64,000 bases of DNA from DSUN01 sp035527715 (GTDB lineage Bacteria; Planctomycetota; PUPC01; DSUN01), in the NCBI GenBank assembly GCA_035527715.1, contig DATKZY010000028.1, positions 1 through 64,000 on the forward strand, given 5' to 3'. Under the pieces are notes generated by a model. The model made no database searches and had not been told where the DNA came from. It was given only the letters and a program-made list of their open reading frames with translations. This document shows positions 35,701 through 44,799 of this stretch, one piece after another. The position numbers were made by a program, and so were the translations under genes. The first letter of the stretch is position 1, and the number at the start of each line of letters is the position of its first letter.

Positions 35701-35970
35701 GTGCTCGTGCGGGCGATGGTGCTGGCGGAGAAGACCCTTTTCATCGCCGGCCCGCCCGACGTGGCCGGCGGCGGCGACGAAGCGGTCGCTGCCCTCGACG
35801 GCCGCAGAGGGGGGCTGCTCTGGGCCGTCGCGGCCGGCGATGGCAGGAAGCTCGCGGAACGCAAGCTCGATTCGCCGCCGGTTCACGATGGCCTCATTGC
35901 CACCGCCGGCCGGCTCTACCTCTCCACCCTCGACGGCAAGCTGCTGTGCCTGGAAGGGGAAGCCAAGTGA
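32707..35970 (+). CDS. Exported methyltransferase-like/beta-propeller giant protein (paralogue 2)
   Basis: A 1087-residue tandem paralogue of the preceding gene, without its C-terminal extension. A signal peptide (LRVGLAAGVPLACWLALSAAWS) is followed by the methyltransferase-like motif VVHVGCGDGRL (49-59), then DEWTHALHDASNN and two propeller domains; the second starts WPTYRHDPARSG. About 95 bases around motif I are almost identical to the paralogue (two mismatches), more than the rest. GAGGGGGT is an excellent ribosome-binding site eight bases before the ATG at 32707. The stop overlaps the next gene's GTG start, so the two are translationally coupled. No enzymatic activity can be assigned. 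Confidence 0.77.
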   Translation: MHKATTRLRVGLAAGVPLACWLALSAAWSGEQGQAKEILAATGVDGGLVVHVGCGDGRLTAALHASESFLVHGLDADPANVEKARAHIRSLNLHGKVTAEVWAGGRLPYVDNLVNLVVASGELGLASDEITRVLAPNGVAYVQQGDRWTKTVKPRPKEIDEWTHALHDASNNAVADDALVGPPRHLQWVGGPKWARSHDHLSSTSVAVSSGGRLFSIVDEGPIAAVALPPAWCLVARDAFNGVVLWKRAVGPWENHLRGFRSGPPEISRRLVAVGDRVYVTLGYGMPVTALDAATGEPLRTYEGTEGTREILWHDGALLLVVAEADAKHAAEPGKPAGTWLFWDEHEKREPAKRLLALEADTGKALWQKSDADAAGLLPMALAASGGRLVFQTTREVVCLDARSGREQWRAPRPTPLRRPAWSVPTLVVHGDVVYSADRGLPAPAGKAKDEGSPSGLQRVTTSKGGEAPVGQLIAFSAQSGRELWRSPCRECYNAPVDVFVAGGKVWTGDLVIHKDPGVTAGRDPATGEVTLKREPDARHFVVGMFHHRCYRNKATERYLLLGRAGVEFVETATGRTTPNHWVRGACQYGIVPANGLLYAPHHSCACYIQSKLNGFNALAATRGPAAPPAERLERGPAYEAVGSRQSAVGSEDWPTYRHDPARSGCSLSSVPPELKVAWQAELGGRLTSPVVADGRVFVASVDDHSVHAVHASDGKRLWSYTAGGRVDSPPTVHEGLALFGCADGYVYALRAADGALAWRFRAAPEDRRTVAYGQLESVWPVHGSVLVQGGSVCFAAGRSSYLDGGIRLYRLDAPTGKLLAEKTLSSRDPKTGEEPQGTIRGLDMPGALPDVLSSDGTSLFMRHVRLDGALAQQPPTVRHLFSSVGFLDDAWWHRTYWLLAAKMESGWSGWPVAGGRAPAGRILVLDADSVYGYGRDRYGLEGSHVGLGKSSYRLFACAREPKVTRAPAEPSAKASKSKQKAPQAPPRIETRWSQRVPVLVRAMVLAEKTLFIAGPPDVAGGGDEAVAALDGRRGGLLWAVAAGDGRKLAERKLDSPPVHDGLIATAGRLYLSTLDGKLLCLEGEAK
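34627..34659. repeat. GGCAGTC linker repeat in paralogue 2
   Basis: GCAGTCGGCAGTCGGCAATC and following units encode AVGSRQSAVGSE between the two propellers. It is homologous in position to 30659-30690. Confidence 0.75.
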
Positions 35971-38612
35971 AACGTCATCTCGCTCTCGCCGCCTGTGTGC
36001 TGACGGCTGCCTCCTGCGCGAGGCTCGAGGAGACCGCGATGCCAGCCGATGCCAGCGCTCTGTATGTCGCGCCCGATGGCGCGGATGCGAACCCGGGCAC
36101 GAGGGCAAAGCCCTTCGCCACGCCGGAGCGCGCCCGCGACGAACTCCGCGCGCTCAGGAAGGCGGGCGCCCTGCCCAAGGGCGCCGTCGGGGTCGAGCTT
36201 GCCGCCGGCACCTACGAGCGCGCCAGGCCCTTCGAGCTGGCCGCGGAAGACTCCGGGAGCCAGGACGCACCGATCGTCTACCGCGCGCGAAAGGGCGAAG
36301 AGGTCCGCATCACCGGCGGCCGGCGCGTGGCTGGCTGGCAGCCCGTCGCCGACAAGGCTGTCCTCGACCGACTCGACCCGGCCGCCCGCGGCAACCTGAT
36401 GCAGGCCGACCTCAAGGCCCTCGGTATCGCCGACTTCGGCTCGCCAGGCGGCGGGGGCATTGAGCTCTTCTTCAACGACCAACCGATGCAGATCGCCCGC
36501 TGGCCCAACGACGGCTTCGTGAAGATCACCGGCCTCGTCGAGCCCGACACCGTGAACGTCCGAGGCACCAAGGGCTCGAAGACCGGCAAGTTCATGTTCG
36601 ATGGCGACCGCCCGAAGCGCTGGGCCGGCGAGAAGGAGCCCTGGGTCCACGGCTACTGGTTCTGGGACTGGAGCGACCAGCGGCACGCCGTCGAGTCCCT
36701 TGACACCGAGAAGCGCGTCATCGCCGTCAAGCCGCCCTACCACGGCTACGGCTACCGCGTGGGCCAGTGGTTCTACGCCTTCAACCTCATCTCCGAGATC
36801 GATCGCCCGGGCGAATGGTGCCTCGACCGCCAGGCCGGCATCCTTTACTTCTGGCCGCCGTCCCCCATCGCAAAGGGGCGGGCCGTCGTGTCCGTCGCCG
36901 AGTCGCTCGTCGCGATGAAGGGCGCCTCGCACGTGACCCTTCGCGGTCTCATCCTCGAGAACTGCCGCGGCACCGCCGTCGCCGCTCAGGGAGGCTCCCA
37001 CGTGCAGGTGGTCGGCTGCACGCTCCGCAACCTGGGCGGCTACGCCGTGCGAATCGCCGACGCGGCCGACAGCCGCGTCCTCGGCTGCGACATCTCCGAA
37101 ACGGGCGACGGCGGCATCAGCCTCGCCGGCGGCGACCGCACGACGCTCACCCCCGCGCGCCTCGTCGCCGAGAACAACCACATCCACCACTATGGCCGCT
37201 GGAACCGCATGTACAAGGCTGCCATCCACCTCAGCGGCGTCGGCAACCGCGCCGCCCACAACCTCATCCACAACGCGCCCCACATGGCCATCGGCTTCAG
37301 CGGAAACGACCACACGATCGAGTTCAACGAAATCCACAGCGTCTGCCACGAATCCAACGACGCGGGGGCCATGTACGCCGGCCGCAACTGGACGATGCGC
37401 GGCACGGTCGTCCGCCACAACTACCTCCACCACATCAACGGCTTCCAGGGGCGCGGCTGCGTGGGCGTCTACCTCGACGACATGTTCTGCGGCACCGAGA
37501 TCGTCGGCAACGTCTTCTACAAGGTCACTCGCGCCGCTTTCGTCGGCGGCGGACGCGACTGCACCGTGGCCAACAACCTCTTCGTGGACTGCCCCCGCGC
37601 CCTGCACATTGACTCCCGCGCCCTCGGCTGGGCGAAGTACCACGCCGAGACATGGGTCAAGGAGGGCACCGAGAAGGGCACCCACCTCGGCATCCGCTTC
37701 AAGGAGCCGCCCTACAGCACCCGCTACCCGAAGCTCGTCAACGTCCTCGACGACGAGCCGTTCGCGCCCAAGGGCAACGTCGTCGAGCGCAACATCTTCG
37801 TCGGCCAGGGCTGGAACGACGTGGACGGCCGCGCCAAGTCCTACGTCGTGATGAAGGACAACCTGGCGGACACCGACCCGCTCTTCGTCGGCAAGCCGCC
37901 TGCGAGCTTCGAGCTGCGGAAGGACTCGCCCGCGTGGAAGCTCGGCTTCCAGCGCATCCCCGTCGAGGAAATTGGCCTCTACAAGGACGAGAACCGCGCC
38001 TCGTGGCCCGTCGAGCACACGGCGCGCCCGATGGTCGAGCTGCCGGCGCCCAAGCCCCGCGTGCCCCAAGGCCCGCCGCCCATCGCCAAGCTCCCCACGA
38101 AGATCGTCATCGAGCAGGGGATTCACGGCGAGAAACTCAGTCCATCCAGCACCGCCATGCTCACCTGCGACGGCGCGATGCTCGGCGTCCGCATAGACAA
38201 CGCCGTTGACCCTAAGAAGCCGCTGCGGCCGGGCTCGACGTGGGGCCAGGACGACGCAGTCGAGGTGGCGATCCGGAACCCCGCCGCGGGCAAGGCCGCG
38301 CCGATCTTCGTCCTTCGTGGCTTCCCCAACGGCCATTTCGAGTCGAGCGCCGAGGCCGGCGCGCCCGAGGCCGTGGCGAAGAAGGCAGGCGAAGCCGTCA
38401 AGTTCGCCGCCAAGGTTATCGGCAAGGACCGTTGGACCGCCGAATACCTCATCCCCTTCGCCGCCCTCGGCATTGACCCCGCGAAGCACAAGAAGCTCGA
38501 ATTCAACCTCACCGTCCGCAAGACCGCTGCCCCCGCCTGGCTCATGTGGCGCGGCACCGGCGGCTACAGTTGGGAAGTGGCGAAGGCGGGCCTCCTCGAA
38601 CTCGCGCCCTGA
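35967..38612 (+). CDS. Right-handed parallel beta-helix lipoprotein with C-terminal CBM9-like domain
   Basis: An 881-residue exported protein. The GTG start overlaps the upstream TGA (GTGA) and has a GGAAGGGGAAG ribosome-binding site. The leader HLALAACVLTAASC suggests a lipoprotein (Cys17), although the residue at -3 is Ala. Residues 30-130 match the usual pectate-lyase-like start (YVAPDGADANPGTRAKPF). Residues 310-560 carry PbH1-type repeats (RGLILENCRGTAVAAQGGS, NLIHNAPHMAIGFSGND, NLFVDCPRALHIDS). Residues about 680-881 look like a CBM9/DOMON-like sandwich (TWGQDDAVEVAIRNP, WTAEYLIPFAALGI). Such proteins bind or cleave polysaccharides. Coupling to the propeller gene suggests they act together. 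Confidence 0.8.
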   Translation: MKRHLALAACVLTAASCARLEETAMPADASALYVAPDGADANPGTRAKPFATPERARDELRALRKAGALPKGAVGVELAAGTYERARPFELAAEDSGSQDAPIVYRARKGEEVRITGGRRVAGWQPVADKAVLDRLDPAARGNLMQADLKALGIADFGSPGGGGIELFFNDQPMQIARWPNDGFVKITGLVEPDTVNVRGTKGSKTGKFMFDGDRPKRWAGEKEPWVHGYWFWDWSDQRHAVESLDTEKRVIAVKPPYHGYGYRVGQWFYAFNLISEIDRPGEWCLDRQAGILYFWPPSPIAKGRAVVSVAESLVAMKGASHVTLRGLILENCRGTAVAAQGGSHVQVVGCTLRNLGGYAVRIADAADSRVLGCDISETGDGGISLAGGDRTTLTPARLVAENNHIHHYGRWNRMYKAAIHLSGVGNRAAHNLIHNAPHMAIGFSGNDHTIEFNEIHSVCHESNDAGAMYAGRNWTMRGTVVRHNYLHHINGFQGRGCVGVYLDDMFCGTEIVGNVFYKVTRAAFVGGGRDCTVANNLFVDCPRALHIDSRALGWAKYHAETWVKEGTEKGTHLGIRFKEPPYSTRYPKLVNVLDDEPFAPKGNVVERNIFVGQGWNDVDGRAKSYVVMKDNLADTDPLFVGKPPASFELRKDSPAWKLGFQRIPVEEIGLYKDENRASWPVEHTARPMVELPAPKPRVPQGPPPIAKLPTKIVIEQGIHGEKLSPSSTAMLTCDGAMLGVRIDNAVDPKKPLRPGSTWGQDDAVEVAIRNPAAGKAAPIFVLRGFPNGHFESSAEAGAPEAVAKKAGEAVKFAAKVIGKDRWTAEYLIPFAALGIDPAKHKKLEFNLTVRKTAAPAWLMWRGTGGYSWEVAKAGLLELAP

Positions 38613-38623
38613 GAGGCTGCCGC

Positions 38624-41600
38624 ATGAACCGTCGTTCCGTCTTCGGCGTGGCGGCCGTTACCGCGGCCACCCTGTGTGCGGCGCTTGCGGAGGACTGGCC
38701 AACCGTCGCGCACGACAACCAGCGGACGGGCCGGACGGCCGAACGGCTGGCCCCGCCGCTCTCCGTGCGATGGGTCTTCGAGCCGCCGTTCCCTCCTGCG
38801 AAGGGCTGGGCGCTGCCCGTCAACGGCTACGGGGCGCGCAAGAACAAGCCCAACGTCTCCTACGACGACGCCCTCCGCGTCATCGCCGCCGGCGACGCCT
38901 GCTACTTCGCCTCGTCGGCCGAGAACCGCCTCTACGCCCTCGACGCCGCCACGGGCGCCGTGCGCTGGACGGCGTTCGCCGACGCCGCGCCGCGGCTCGC
39001 CCCGGCCTTCTGGCAGGGCAGGCTCTACGTCGGGGCCGACGACGGCGTGCTCCGGTGCCTCGACGCCCGCACGGGGGAGCTTGTGTGGCGGCTCGACGCG
39101 GCGCCGCGGCCCGACCTGATGCTGGGCCAGGGCCGCTTCGGCTCGGTGTGGCCCATTCGCTCGGGCGGAATCGTCGAGGACGGCATCGTGTACTTCACGG
39201 CCGGCCTCTTCCCGCAGAACGGCCTCACGCTCTTCGCTGCCCGCGCCGACGATGGCAAGCTGCTCTGGCGTCGCCGCCTCGACGACGGCGGCCGAACCGA
39301 CCAGGTGCCCCAGGGCTACATCCTGTCAACGGCTGATTCCCTCTTCACTCCGTCGCGGATCGAGCCCGCGCGATGGAGCAAGCGCGACGGCAGCCCCATA
39401 GACTTCACCACGCCCTTTCCCACGGTGAAGGACGCACACGAGTACCGCTTCTACAACGGCGGCTCCGACGCCCAGGTGTGGAACGGCCGCCACATCGTCT
39501 ACGGCGTCGCCTGCATCCTGGCCTACGACCCCGACAAGGACTGGAAGGACAAGTGGGGCAAGCCGAAGAAGGGCGAGCTGCTCTTCAACTGGTTCAACGC
39601 CCGCCAGGTGGTCTTCAGCGGCGACATGGCCTACCTGACGACCGATTACTACGTCGCAGCCGTCCGCCAGAGCCTGCTGCCCGACCTCGCGGCCAACGAG
39701 TGCAAGGAATTCGAGGAGGCCTACAAGTCCCTCCGTATCCCCAGCTACCTCGACCACCTGGGGCGCTACGAGTGGCTGGTGCGCGAGCGGGGCGAGAATT
39801 CACCCGAGGCGCGGGCGCTGCGCGACGGCCCGCTCAAGTGGGGGCGGGCTGGCTGGGAAAAGTGGCCCGCCGCATCCGAGGCCGTCTTCGCGAAGCTCCG
39901 CCGCAAGTGCGCCTGGACGACGCCGCTCGCGGCCACCGAGGCCCTCGTGCTGGCCGGCGACGTGCTCTACGCGGGCGGCGACGACGCCGTTCACGCCCTC
40001 GACGCGACGAGCGGCAAGGAACTGTGGAGCCTTGACACCGGCAGCCGCGTGCGCGGCCTGGCCGTGGCCCACGGCCGGCTCTTCGTGAGCACGATTGACG
40101 GCACGATTCGCTGCCTGGCCGCCGGGCCCGCGCCCGAGAAGCCCGCCCGAGCCGCCGTCGAGCCACCTGAACCGCCCGCGATAGCGAAGCAGATCATCGA
40201 GCGGTCGGGCGTTCGGAGGGGCTACTGCCTCCTGCTCGGCGCGGGCGACGGGCGGCTGGCCGCGGCGCTGGCCCGGTTCACCGACCTCACGATTGAGGTT
40301 GTCGAGCCCGACGCGGCCAAGGTCGCTGTCGCGCGGAAGTTCCTCGCCGCGGCTCGGCTCTACGGCGGCCGCGTCTGCGTGCGGCAGGCCCCTCTCGACC
40401 CGTTGCCCTATGCGCCCTATCTCTTCAATCTCGTCGTGGACCTGAGCGCGCCTCCATTGGCCCCGCTCGCCGAGCTTCTGCGCGTCACCCGCCCCTGCGG
40501 TGGCGTGGCCCTGCTCGATGCGCGAGCCGCCGTGCCCGGCGCTCTGCTCCAGCAGTTCAACGCGACGGCGGAAACTGGCGGCGGCTTCGTCGCGATCACG
40601 CGAGGCCGCATCCCGGGCACGCGCGACTGGACCCACAACTACGCGACCCCGGCCAACACCTACTGTAGCGAGGACCCGCTCGTGCGCGGCCCCTTCGGCG
40701 TGCTGTGGTACGGCGAGCCAGGGCCGCGCGACCGCATCGAGCGCCACGCCACCCCGCCCGTGCCGCTCGTCGTCAACGGCATCCTGTTCACCATCGGCTA
40801 CGACCGCGTGATGGCCTACGACGTCTACAACGGCCTGCGTCGCTGGGAGCGCGAAATCCCGGGCGCGACGCGCCAGCGCCTGCCCATCAACACGTCGAAC
40901 ATGGCCGCCGACGAGAAGGCCCTCTACCTCATCGTGAACGACGCCGAGTGTCTCCGCCTCGACGCCCGCACGGGCGAGACCACCCGCAGCTACAAGCCCC
41001 CGCCGCGCGAGGGGGGCGAGGCAAGCGCCTGGGCCTGGCTCGCCAGGGAGGGCACCATGCTCTACGGGAGCCGCCGCCCGCCCGATCGCCGCCAGCGCGA
41101 CGCCTGGGAGCAGACGAGCGACGCCGTCTTCGCCCTCGACGCCGACACCGGCGGCCTCGCCTGGCTCCACGAGGCCGAAGGCATTGACCACGACGGCATC
41201 GCGCTCGGCGACGGCCAGTTGTTCCTCGTGGCTCGCGCGCTCACCGACGCCGAACGCCAGCAGGCCCTTGCCGACACCCCCCGCGACGCCTCGGTGCCCG
41301 ATCGCAAGGCCGTGGATCGCAAGGGCCAACCCGTCGCGCCCGACCTGCGGAAGCTCGTCGCCCTCGACGCTGCGACGGGCCGCTTGGTCTGGACGAAGCC
41401 GTGGAACGTCACGGACATCACGCTCGACGACGCGGTGGTTCAGGGCCGTGTCGGCGTGGCGTGCATGTGCAAGGACGGCGTGCTCGTGGTCCACGGCACG
41501 GGCAGCCTCGGGCACCCGCACAAGGAGTTCCTGGCCGGCGAATTCGCGCGGCGGGCGCTCGTCGCCTTCGACGCCCGCACGGGCAAATTCCTCTGGGGCG

Positions 41601-42562
41601 GGCGCAAGGGCTACCGCAAGCGGCCGATCATCGTCGGCGACTGCGTCTACGCCGAGCCCTTCGCCTGGCACCTGCGCACCGGCGCCCAGCGAATGGTGCC
41701 GAACCCCTTGAGCGGCCAGCCGCAGGCGCTCGACTTCCATCGCGGCTACATCGGCTGCGGCCACCTGCTGGCGTCGGGCGCCGCCATCTTCGGCGCACGC
41801 GGCGGAATCGCCTGCTGGAACCTCGACGAGCAGGCCGGCTTCACCCCCTTCGCGGGCATGGCCCTCGCCTGCGGCATCTGCGCCGCGCCGGCCAACGGCG
41901 TGCTCGCCGTGCCCGAGGGGCGCTCCGGCTGCACCTGCCCCACGCCCATCCTCACCTCCATCGCCTTCTACCCCAAGCCCGACGCCGAGGCCTGGGGCCT
42001 CGGCTTCAGCGGCGGCCTCGCGAAGGCCGCCTGCCTCCCCGTCCGACGCCTCTCGGTCAATCTCGGCGCACCGGGCTACCGCCAGGACCGCCACGGAAAC
42101 CTTTGGGTGCCCTATCCCGCGCGCCGCGACGCCGGCCCGCTCGCCGGCTGGCTGCCGACGTATCAGCACGACGACCGCATGTGCTACCGCCTCGACGAAC
42201 TGCTCACGCCCATCGCGGGCACCGACATCCCCTGGGTCTACACCTCGGGCTACGCCGCCGACAAGTCCCTCGCGTTCCGCCTCCTCGACGGCGGCGCCGC
42301 GCCGGCCGCCTACACGGTTCGCCTCCACTTCGCCGAGCCCGAGGGTCTCGCGCCAGGCCAGCGCGTCTTCTCCGTAGTGCTCCAGGGCAAGGTCGTGCTC
42401 GCCGACTTCGACATCGTGAAGGAAGCCGGCGGCCCCCGCCGCGCACTCGTCAAGGAGTTCAGGGGCATCGAGGTCAAGGACTTCCTTCGCATCCAGCTCC
42501 GCCCCTCCGACGGCGCCGCCCGCGGCCCGGCCCTCTGCGGCGTCCAGGCGGTTCGAGAGTAG
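38624..42562 (+). CDS. Exported beta-propeller/methyltransferase-like/malectin protein (paralogue 3)
   Basis: A 1312-residue exported protein (leader MNRRSVFGVAAVTAATLCAALA). In order: a PQQ-like propeller starting WPTVAHDNQRTGRT and ending near 510; a methyltransferase-like domain at about 520-650 (IIERSGVRRGYCLLLGAGDGRLAAAL); a second propeller from DWTHNYATPANTYC; and a C-terminal malectin-like domain (YTVRLHFAEPEG, RVFSVVLQGKVVLADFDIV) that would bind carbohydrate. The domain order differs from the two preceding paralogues, with the methyltransferase-like unit in the middle. GAGAGG lies nine bases before the ATG. It is 11 bases after the beta-helix gene and likely in the same operon. Confidence 0.75.
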   Translation: MNRRSVFGVAAVTAATLCAALAEDWPTVAHDNQRTGRTAERLAPPLSVRWVFEPPFPPAKGWALPVNGYGARKNKPNVSYDDALRVIAAGDACYFASSAENRLYALDAATGAVRWTAFADAAPRLAPAFWQGRLYVGADDGVLRCLDARTGELVWRLDAAPRPDLMLGQGRFGSVWPIRSGGIVEDGIVYFTAGLFPQNGLTLFAARADDGKLLWRRRLDDGGRTDQVPQGYILSTADSLFTPSRIEPARWSKRDGSPIDFTTPFPTVKDAHEYRFYNGGSDAQVWNGRHIVYGVACILAYDPDKDWKDKWGKPKKGELLFNWFNARQVVFSGDMAYLTTDYYVAAVRQSLLPDLAANECKEFEEAYKSLRIPSYLDHLGRYEWLVRERGENSPEARALRDGPLKWGRAGWEKWPAASEAVFAKLRRKCAWTTPLAATEALVLAGDVLYAGGDDAVHALDATSGKELWSLDTGSRVRGLAVAHGRLFVSTIDGTIRCLAAGPAPEKPARAAVEPPEPPAIAKQIIERSGVRRGYCLLLGAGDGRLAAALARFTDLTIEVVEPDAAKVAVARKFLAAARLYGGRVCVRQAPLDPLPYAPYLFNLVVDLSAPPLAPLAELLRVTRPCGGVALLDARAAVPGALLQQFNATAETGGGFVAITRGRIPGTRDWTHNYATPANTYCSEDPLVRGPFGVLWYGEPGPRDRIERHATPPVPLVVNGILFTIGYDRVMAYDVYNGLRRWEREIPGATRQRLPINTSNMAADEKALYLIVNDAECLRLDARTGETTRSYKPPPREGGEASAWAWLAREGTMLYGSRRPPDRRQRDAWEQTSDAVFALDADTGGLAWLHEAEGIDHDGIALGDGQLFLVARALTDAERQQALADTPRDASVPDRKAVDRKGQPVAPDLRKLVALDAATGRLVWTKPWNVTDITLDDAVVQGRVGVACMCKDGVLVVHGTGSLGHPHKEFLAGEFARRALVAFDARTGKFLWGGRKGYRKRPIIVGDCVYAEPFAWHLRTGAQRMVPNPLSGQPQALDFHRGYIGCGHLLASGAAIFGARGGIACWNLDEQAGFTPFAGMALACGICAAPANGVLAVPEGRSGCTCPTPILTSIAFYPKPDAEAWGLGFSGGLAKAACLPVRRLSVNLGAPGYRQDRHGNLWVPYPARRDAGPLAGWLPTYQHDDRMCYRLDELLTPIAGTDIPWVYTSGYAADKSLAFRLLDGGAAPAAYTVRLHFAEPEGLAPGQRVFSVVLQGKVVLADFDIVKEAGGPRRALVKEFRGIEVKDFLRIQLRPSDGAARGPALCGVQAVRE

Positions 42563-42605
42563 CGAGGCACACGGCTCGGGCGTACAATGTGAAAGGGTGA
42601 GTGCC

Positions 42606-44033
42606 ATGCGAGATTGGCTTCCACTGCTTCTTGTTGCTGCCTGCACCTGCTCCTGGGCGGAGGAACAGCCCATGGTGACCGTCAAGCCGAACGAAACGGA
42701 TGAACTGCTCGCCAACCCCGGCATCGGTTGGGAGACGTTTCATCGCGTCAAGACGAAGGACAAGAGCCTGCCCGAATGGCTCCCCTCGACCATGCACTAC
42801 GCGCGATGGGGCTGGGGAACCCTCGAGCCAGAGCCAGGGAAGCTCGACACCGCCTTCCTCGACAAGGTGCTCAAGGACTCCCGCGACGCGGGCCAGCAAC
42901 TCGCCTTCCGCGTGATGTGCTGCTCGACGACGCCCCGCGACCCCTACTTCCCGAAATGGCTCAAGGACGCCGGCGGGCGAATCATCGAGACGCAATACGG
43001 CAGCGGCCCCACGCTGCCCGTTCCCGACCTCGACGACCCCGTGGTGCTGGAGCGGCATCTCGACTTCATCAAGCGCCTCGGCGAGCGCTACGACGGCCAC
43101 CCCGACATTGACCACATTGACCTCGGCTCCGTCGGCTGGTGGGGCGAGTGGCACATGAGCAACGCCAAAGGCGTCTCGATGCCCAAGCCCGAGACCCAGC
43201 AGAAGATCGTGGACGCCTGGCTCGCGGCGTTCAAGAAGACGCAACTCCTCATGCTCATCGGCGGCGGCAAGATGCTCACCTATGCCACCCAGCACGGCTG
43301 CGGTTGGCGGGCCGACTGCATCGGCGACATGGGCGGTTTTTCAAAGACCTGGTGCCACATGCGCAAGGGCTATCCCTTCTGGATCAAGCAGGCGGGCGTC
43401 GAGGACGCCTGGAAGACCGCACCCGTCGCCTGGGAGAGCTGCTGGGACATGCGGCGTTGGGTGCAGGAGAAATGGCCGCTGCGGTTCATCTTCAACTACG
43501 CCCTCGCCCTCCACGGCTCGGTGCTCAACAACAAGTCGGCCCCGCTGCCCGAAGGCCCAGAGATTCGCCCCGAGATCGAGCGCTTCGTGCGCCGCCTCGG
43601 CTACCGCCTCGTCCTGAGCGAGCTGAAGCACCCCGCGACCGCCGCCGCGGGCAAGGAACTCGCCCTCTCGATGAAATGGCAAAACGTCGGCTCCGCCCCC
43701 TGCTACCGCCCCTATCGCATCGCCTATCGCCTCTCCAACGACAACGGCTTTGCGAAGGTCCTGCCCAGCATCATCGCCGTCAACAAGTGGATGCCTGGCA
43801 GCGTCCCCCTCTTCACCGAGGATTTCTACAAGGGCGAGTGGGACTTGCCGAATGGCGAGGTCAACGACGTCGCCGACAAGCTCGTGCTCCCCGCCGACAC
43901 TCCCGCAGGCCGCTATCGGTTCTCGATAGCCGTCATTGGCGAGAACACCCTTGACCCCGCCATTCGCCTCGGCATCCACGGCCGCGCAGAAGACGGCTGG
44001 TATCCGGTGAGCCATCTCGACGTGACGAAATAA
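42606..44033 (+). CDS. Exported DUF4832-type glycoside-hydrolase-like protein
   Basis: A 475-residue protein with a signal peptide (LPLLLVAACTCSWAEEQP). The body matches the DUF4874/DUF4832 type: NPGIGWETF near the start, ARWGWGTLEPEPGKLD (a GH42-like barrel entry), IDHIDLGSVGWWGEWH (candidate acidic catalytic region), and a C-terminal beta-sandwich (LALSMKWQNVGSAPCYRPY). It is presumed to act on polysaccharide; activity is unproven. The ATG at 42606 has AAGGGTGAG upstream. A TACAAT -10 box (42583-42588) is so close that an in-frame GTG at 42597 could instead be a leaderless start. Confidence 0.77.
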   Translation: MRDWLPLLLVAACTCSWAEEQPMVTVKPNETDELLANPGIGWETFHRVKTKDKSLPEWLPSTMHYARWGWGTLEPEPGKLDTAFLDKVLKDSRDAGQQLAFRVMCCSTTPRDPYFPKWLKDAGGRIIETQYGSGPTLPVPDLDDPVVLERHLDFIKRLGERYDGHPDIDHIDLGSVGWWGEWHMSNAKGVSMPKPETQQKIVDAWLAAFKKTQLLMLIGGGKMLTYATQHGCGWRADCIGDMGGFSKTWCHMRKGYPFWIKQAGVEDAWKTAPVAWESCWDMRRWVQEKWPLRFIFNYALALHGSVLNNKSAPLPEGPEIRPEIERFVRRLGYRLVLSELKHPATAAAGKELALSMKWQNVGSAPCYRPYRIAYRLSNDNGFAKVLPSIIAVNKWMPGSVPLFTEDFYKGEWDLPNGEVNDVADKLVLPADTPAGRYRFSIAVIGENTLDPAIRLGIHGRAEDGWYPVSHLDVTK

Positions 44034-44095
44034 TCGCCGCCGCTACTGGAATTCTCGACCCCGCCGCGCTATGATCCAGACAGAAAGGATGGCCG

Positions 44096-44404
44096 ATGGA
44101 CATCCTCGTCCGTATCAAGCGCGCGGTTCTCGCGGGCCACTTCGTTTTCAGCGACAAAGCCGAGATGGAGATGGAGCGCGACGACCTCACCGAACTGGAT
44201 GTCATGGAGTCCATCCTCACCGCGCCGGCGATCTACAAGACGGTTCGCTCGACGAGCCCCTCGCGCCTGCGCGGCAAGGAGAAGCTCCACATCATTGTGA
44301 GCCCGAACCTCAGCGGGCTCCTTATCTACACCAAGGGTAAGCTTGCCTCCAGAGGCGGGGTTGACACATACTACTTCCTGGTCTCATCGAAGAGAGCCCT
44401 GTAG
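44096..44404 (+). CDS. DUF4258-type small protein, probable toxin of a TA pair
   Basis: A 102-residue protein of DUF4258/BrnT-MqsR-like size and layout: an N-terminal FSDKAEMEMERDDLTELDVMESILTA helix region, then IYKTVRSTSP and a beta-strand LHIIVSPNLSGLLIYTKG. Genes of this type often precede a YgiT/MqsA-type zinc-finger antitoxin, as here (12 bases downstream). By analogy it could be a ribonuclease toxin, which is an inference. AAGGATGG is the ribosome-binding site, and TATGAT at 44070-44075 is a possible -10 box. Confidence 0.7.
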   Translation: MDILVRIKRAVLAGHFVFSDKAEMEMERDDLTELDVMESILTAPAIYKTVRSTSPSRLRGKEKLHIIVSPNLSGLLIYTKGKLASRGGVDTYYFLVSSKRAL

Positions 44405-44416
44405 GAGGGCAATGAC

Positions 44417-44644
44417 ATGTTGAAGATTACAGAATGCCCCACGTGCGGCAGCGACAGGATCAAGAGGGTCCGCAAGAACCTTCAGCGCGAAGGCCACGGC
44501 AAGCCCTATGTGGTTCCGCGCCTTGCCTTTTGGGAGTGCCCCGCGTGTGGCGAGCGGCTTTTCGACCGTGAGGCCATGCGCATGATCGAGGCCCATCGCC
44601 CTGTGCGCACCCGGGCGCGACCTCGTGCGGCGGCCACGAGTTAG
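44417..44644 (+). CDS. YgiT/MqsA-type zinc-finger antitoxin-like protein
   Basis: A 75-residue protein. Two CxxC pairs (CPTCGSDRIKR near residues 7-17, and CPACGERLFDREAMRMIE near 41-58) form the zinc-binding domain of YgiT-type/MqsA antitoxins. The helix-turn-helix part of full MqsA is absent, so it would not repress through that domain. GGAGGG precedes the ATG. With the upstream DUF4258 gene it forms a probable type II toxin-antitoxin module. A decayed partial copy lies directly downstream. Confidence 0.75.
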   Translation: MLKITECPTCGSDRIKRVRKNLQREGHGKPYVVPRLAFWECPACGERLFDREAMRMIEAHRPVRTRARPRAAATS

Positions 44645-44645
44645 C

Positions 44646-44759
44646 GCTACCACGCTGCGCCGGCACCCCGACTGCGGCGACCGGGTCGACGACCGCCAGG
44701 CCATGCGCAAGATCGGAGCCCAATGCCCCGCGTTTGCCACAGGGGTGTGCAACAGGTAA
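44646..44759 (+). pseudogene. Decayed copy of the YgiT-type antitoxin C-terminus
   Basis: Translation of 44661-44759 gives RHPDCGDRVDDRQAMRKIGA and then stops. This aligns with CPACGERLFDREAMRMIEAH of the intact gene, and the DNA also matches (GGCCATGCGCA, GATCG, GCCCA). No start codon or N-terminal half remains. It indicates a former tandem duplication of the module. Confidence 0.6.
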
Positions 44760-44799
44760 GCGCCGACGGCCACCACGTCCCTGCCAGGGCCAACGCCGT

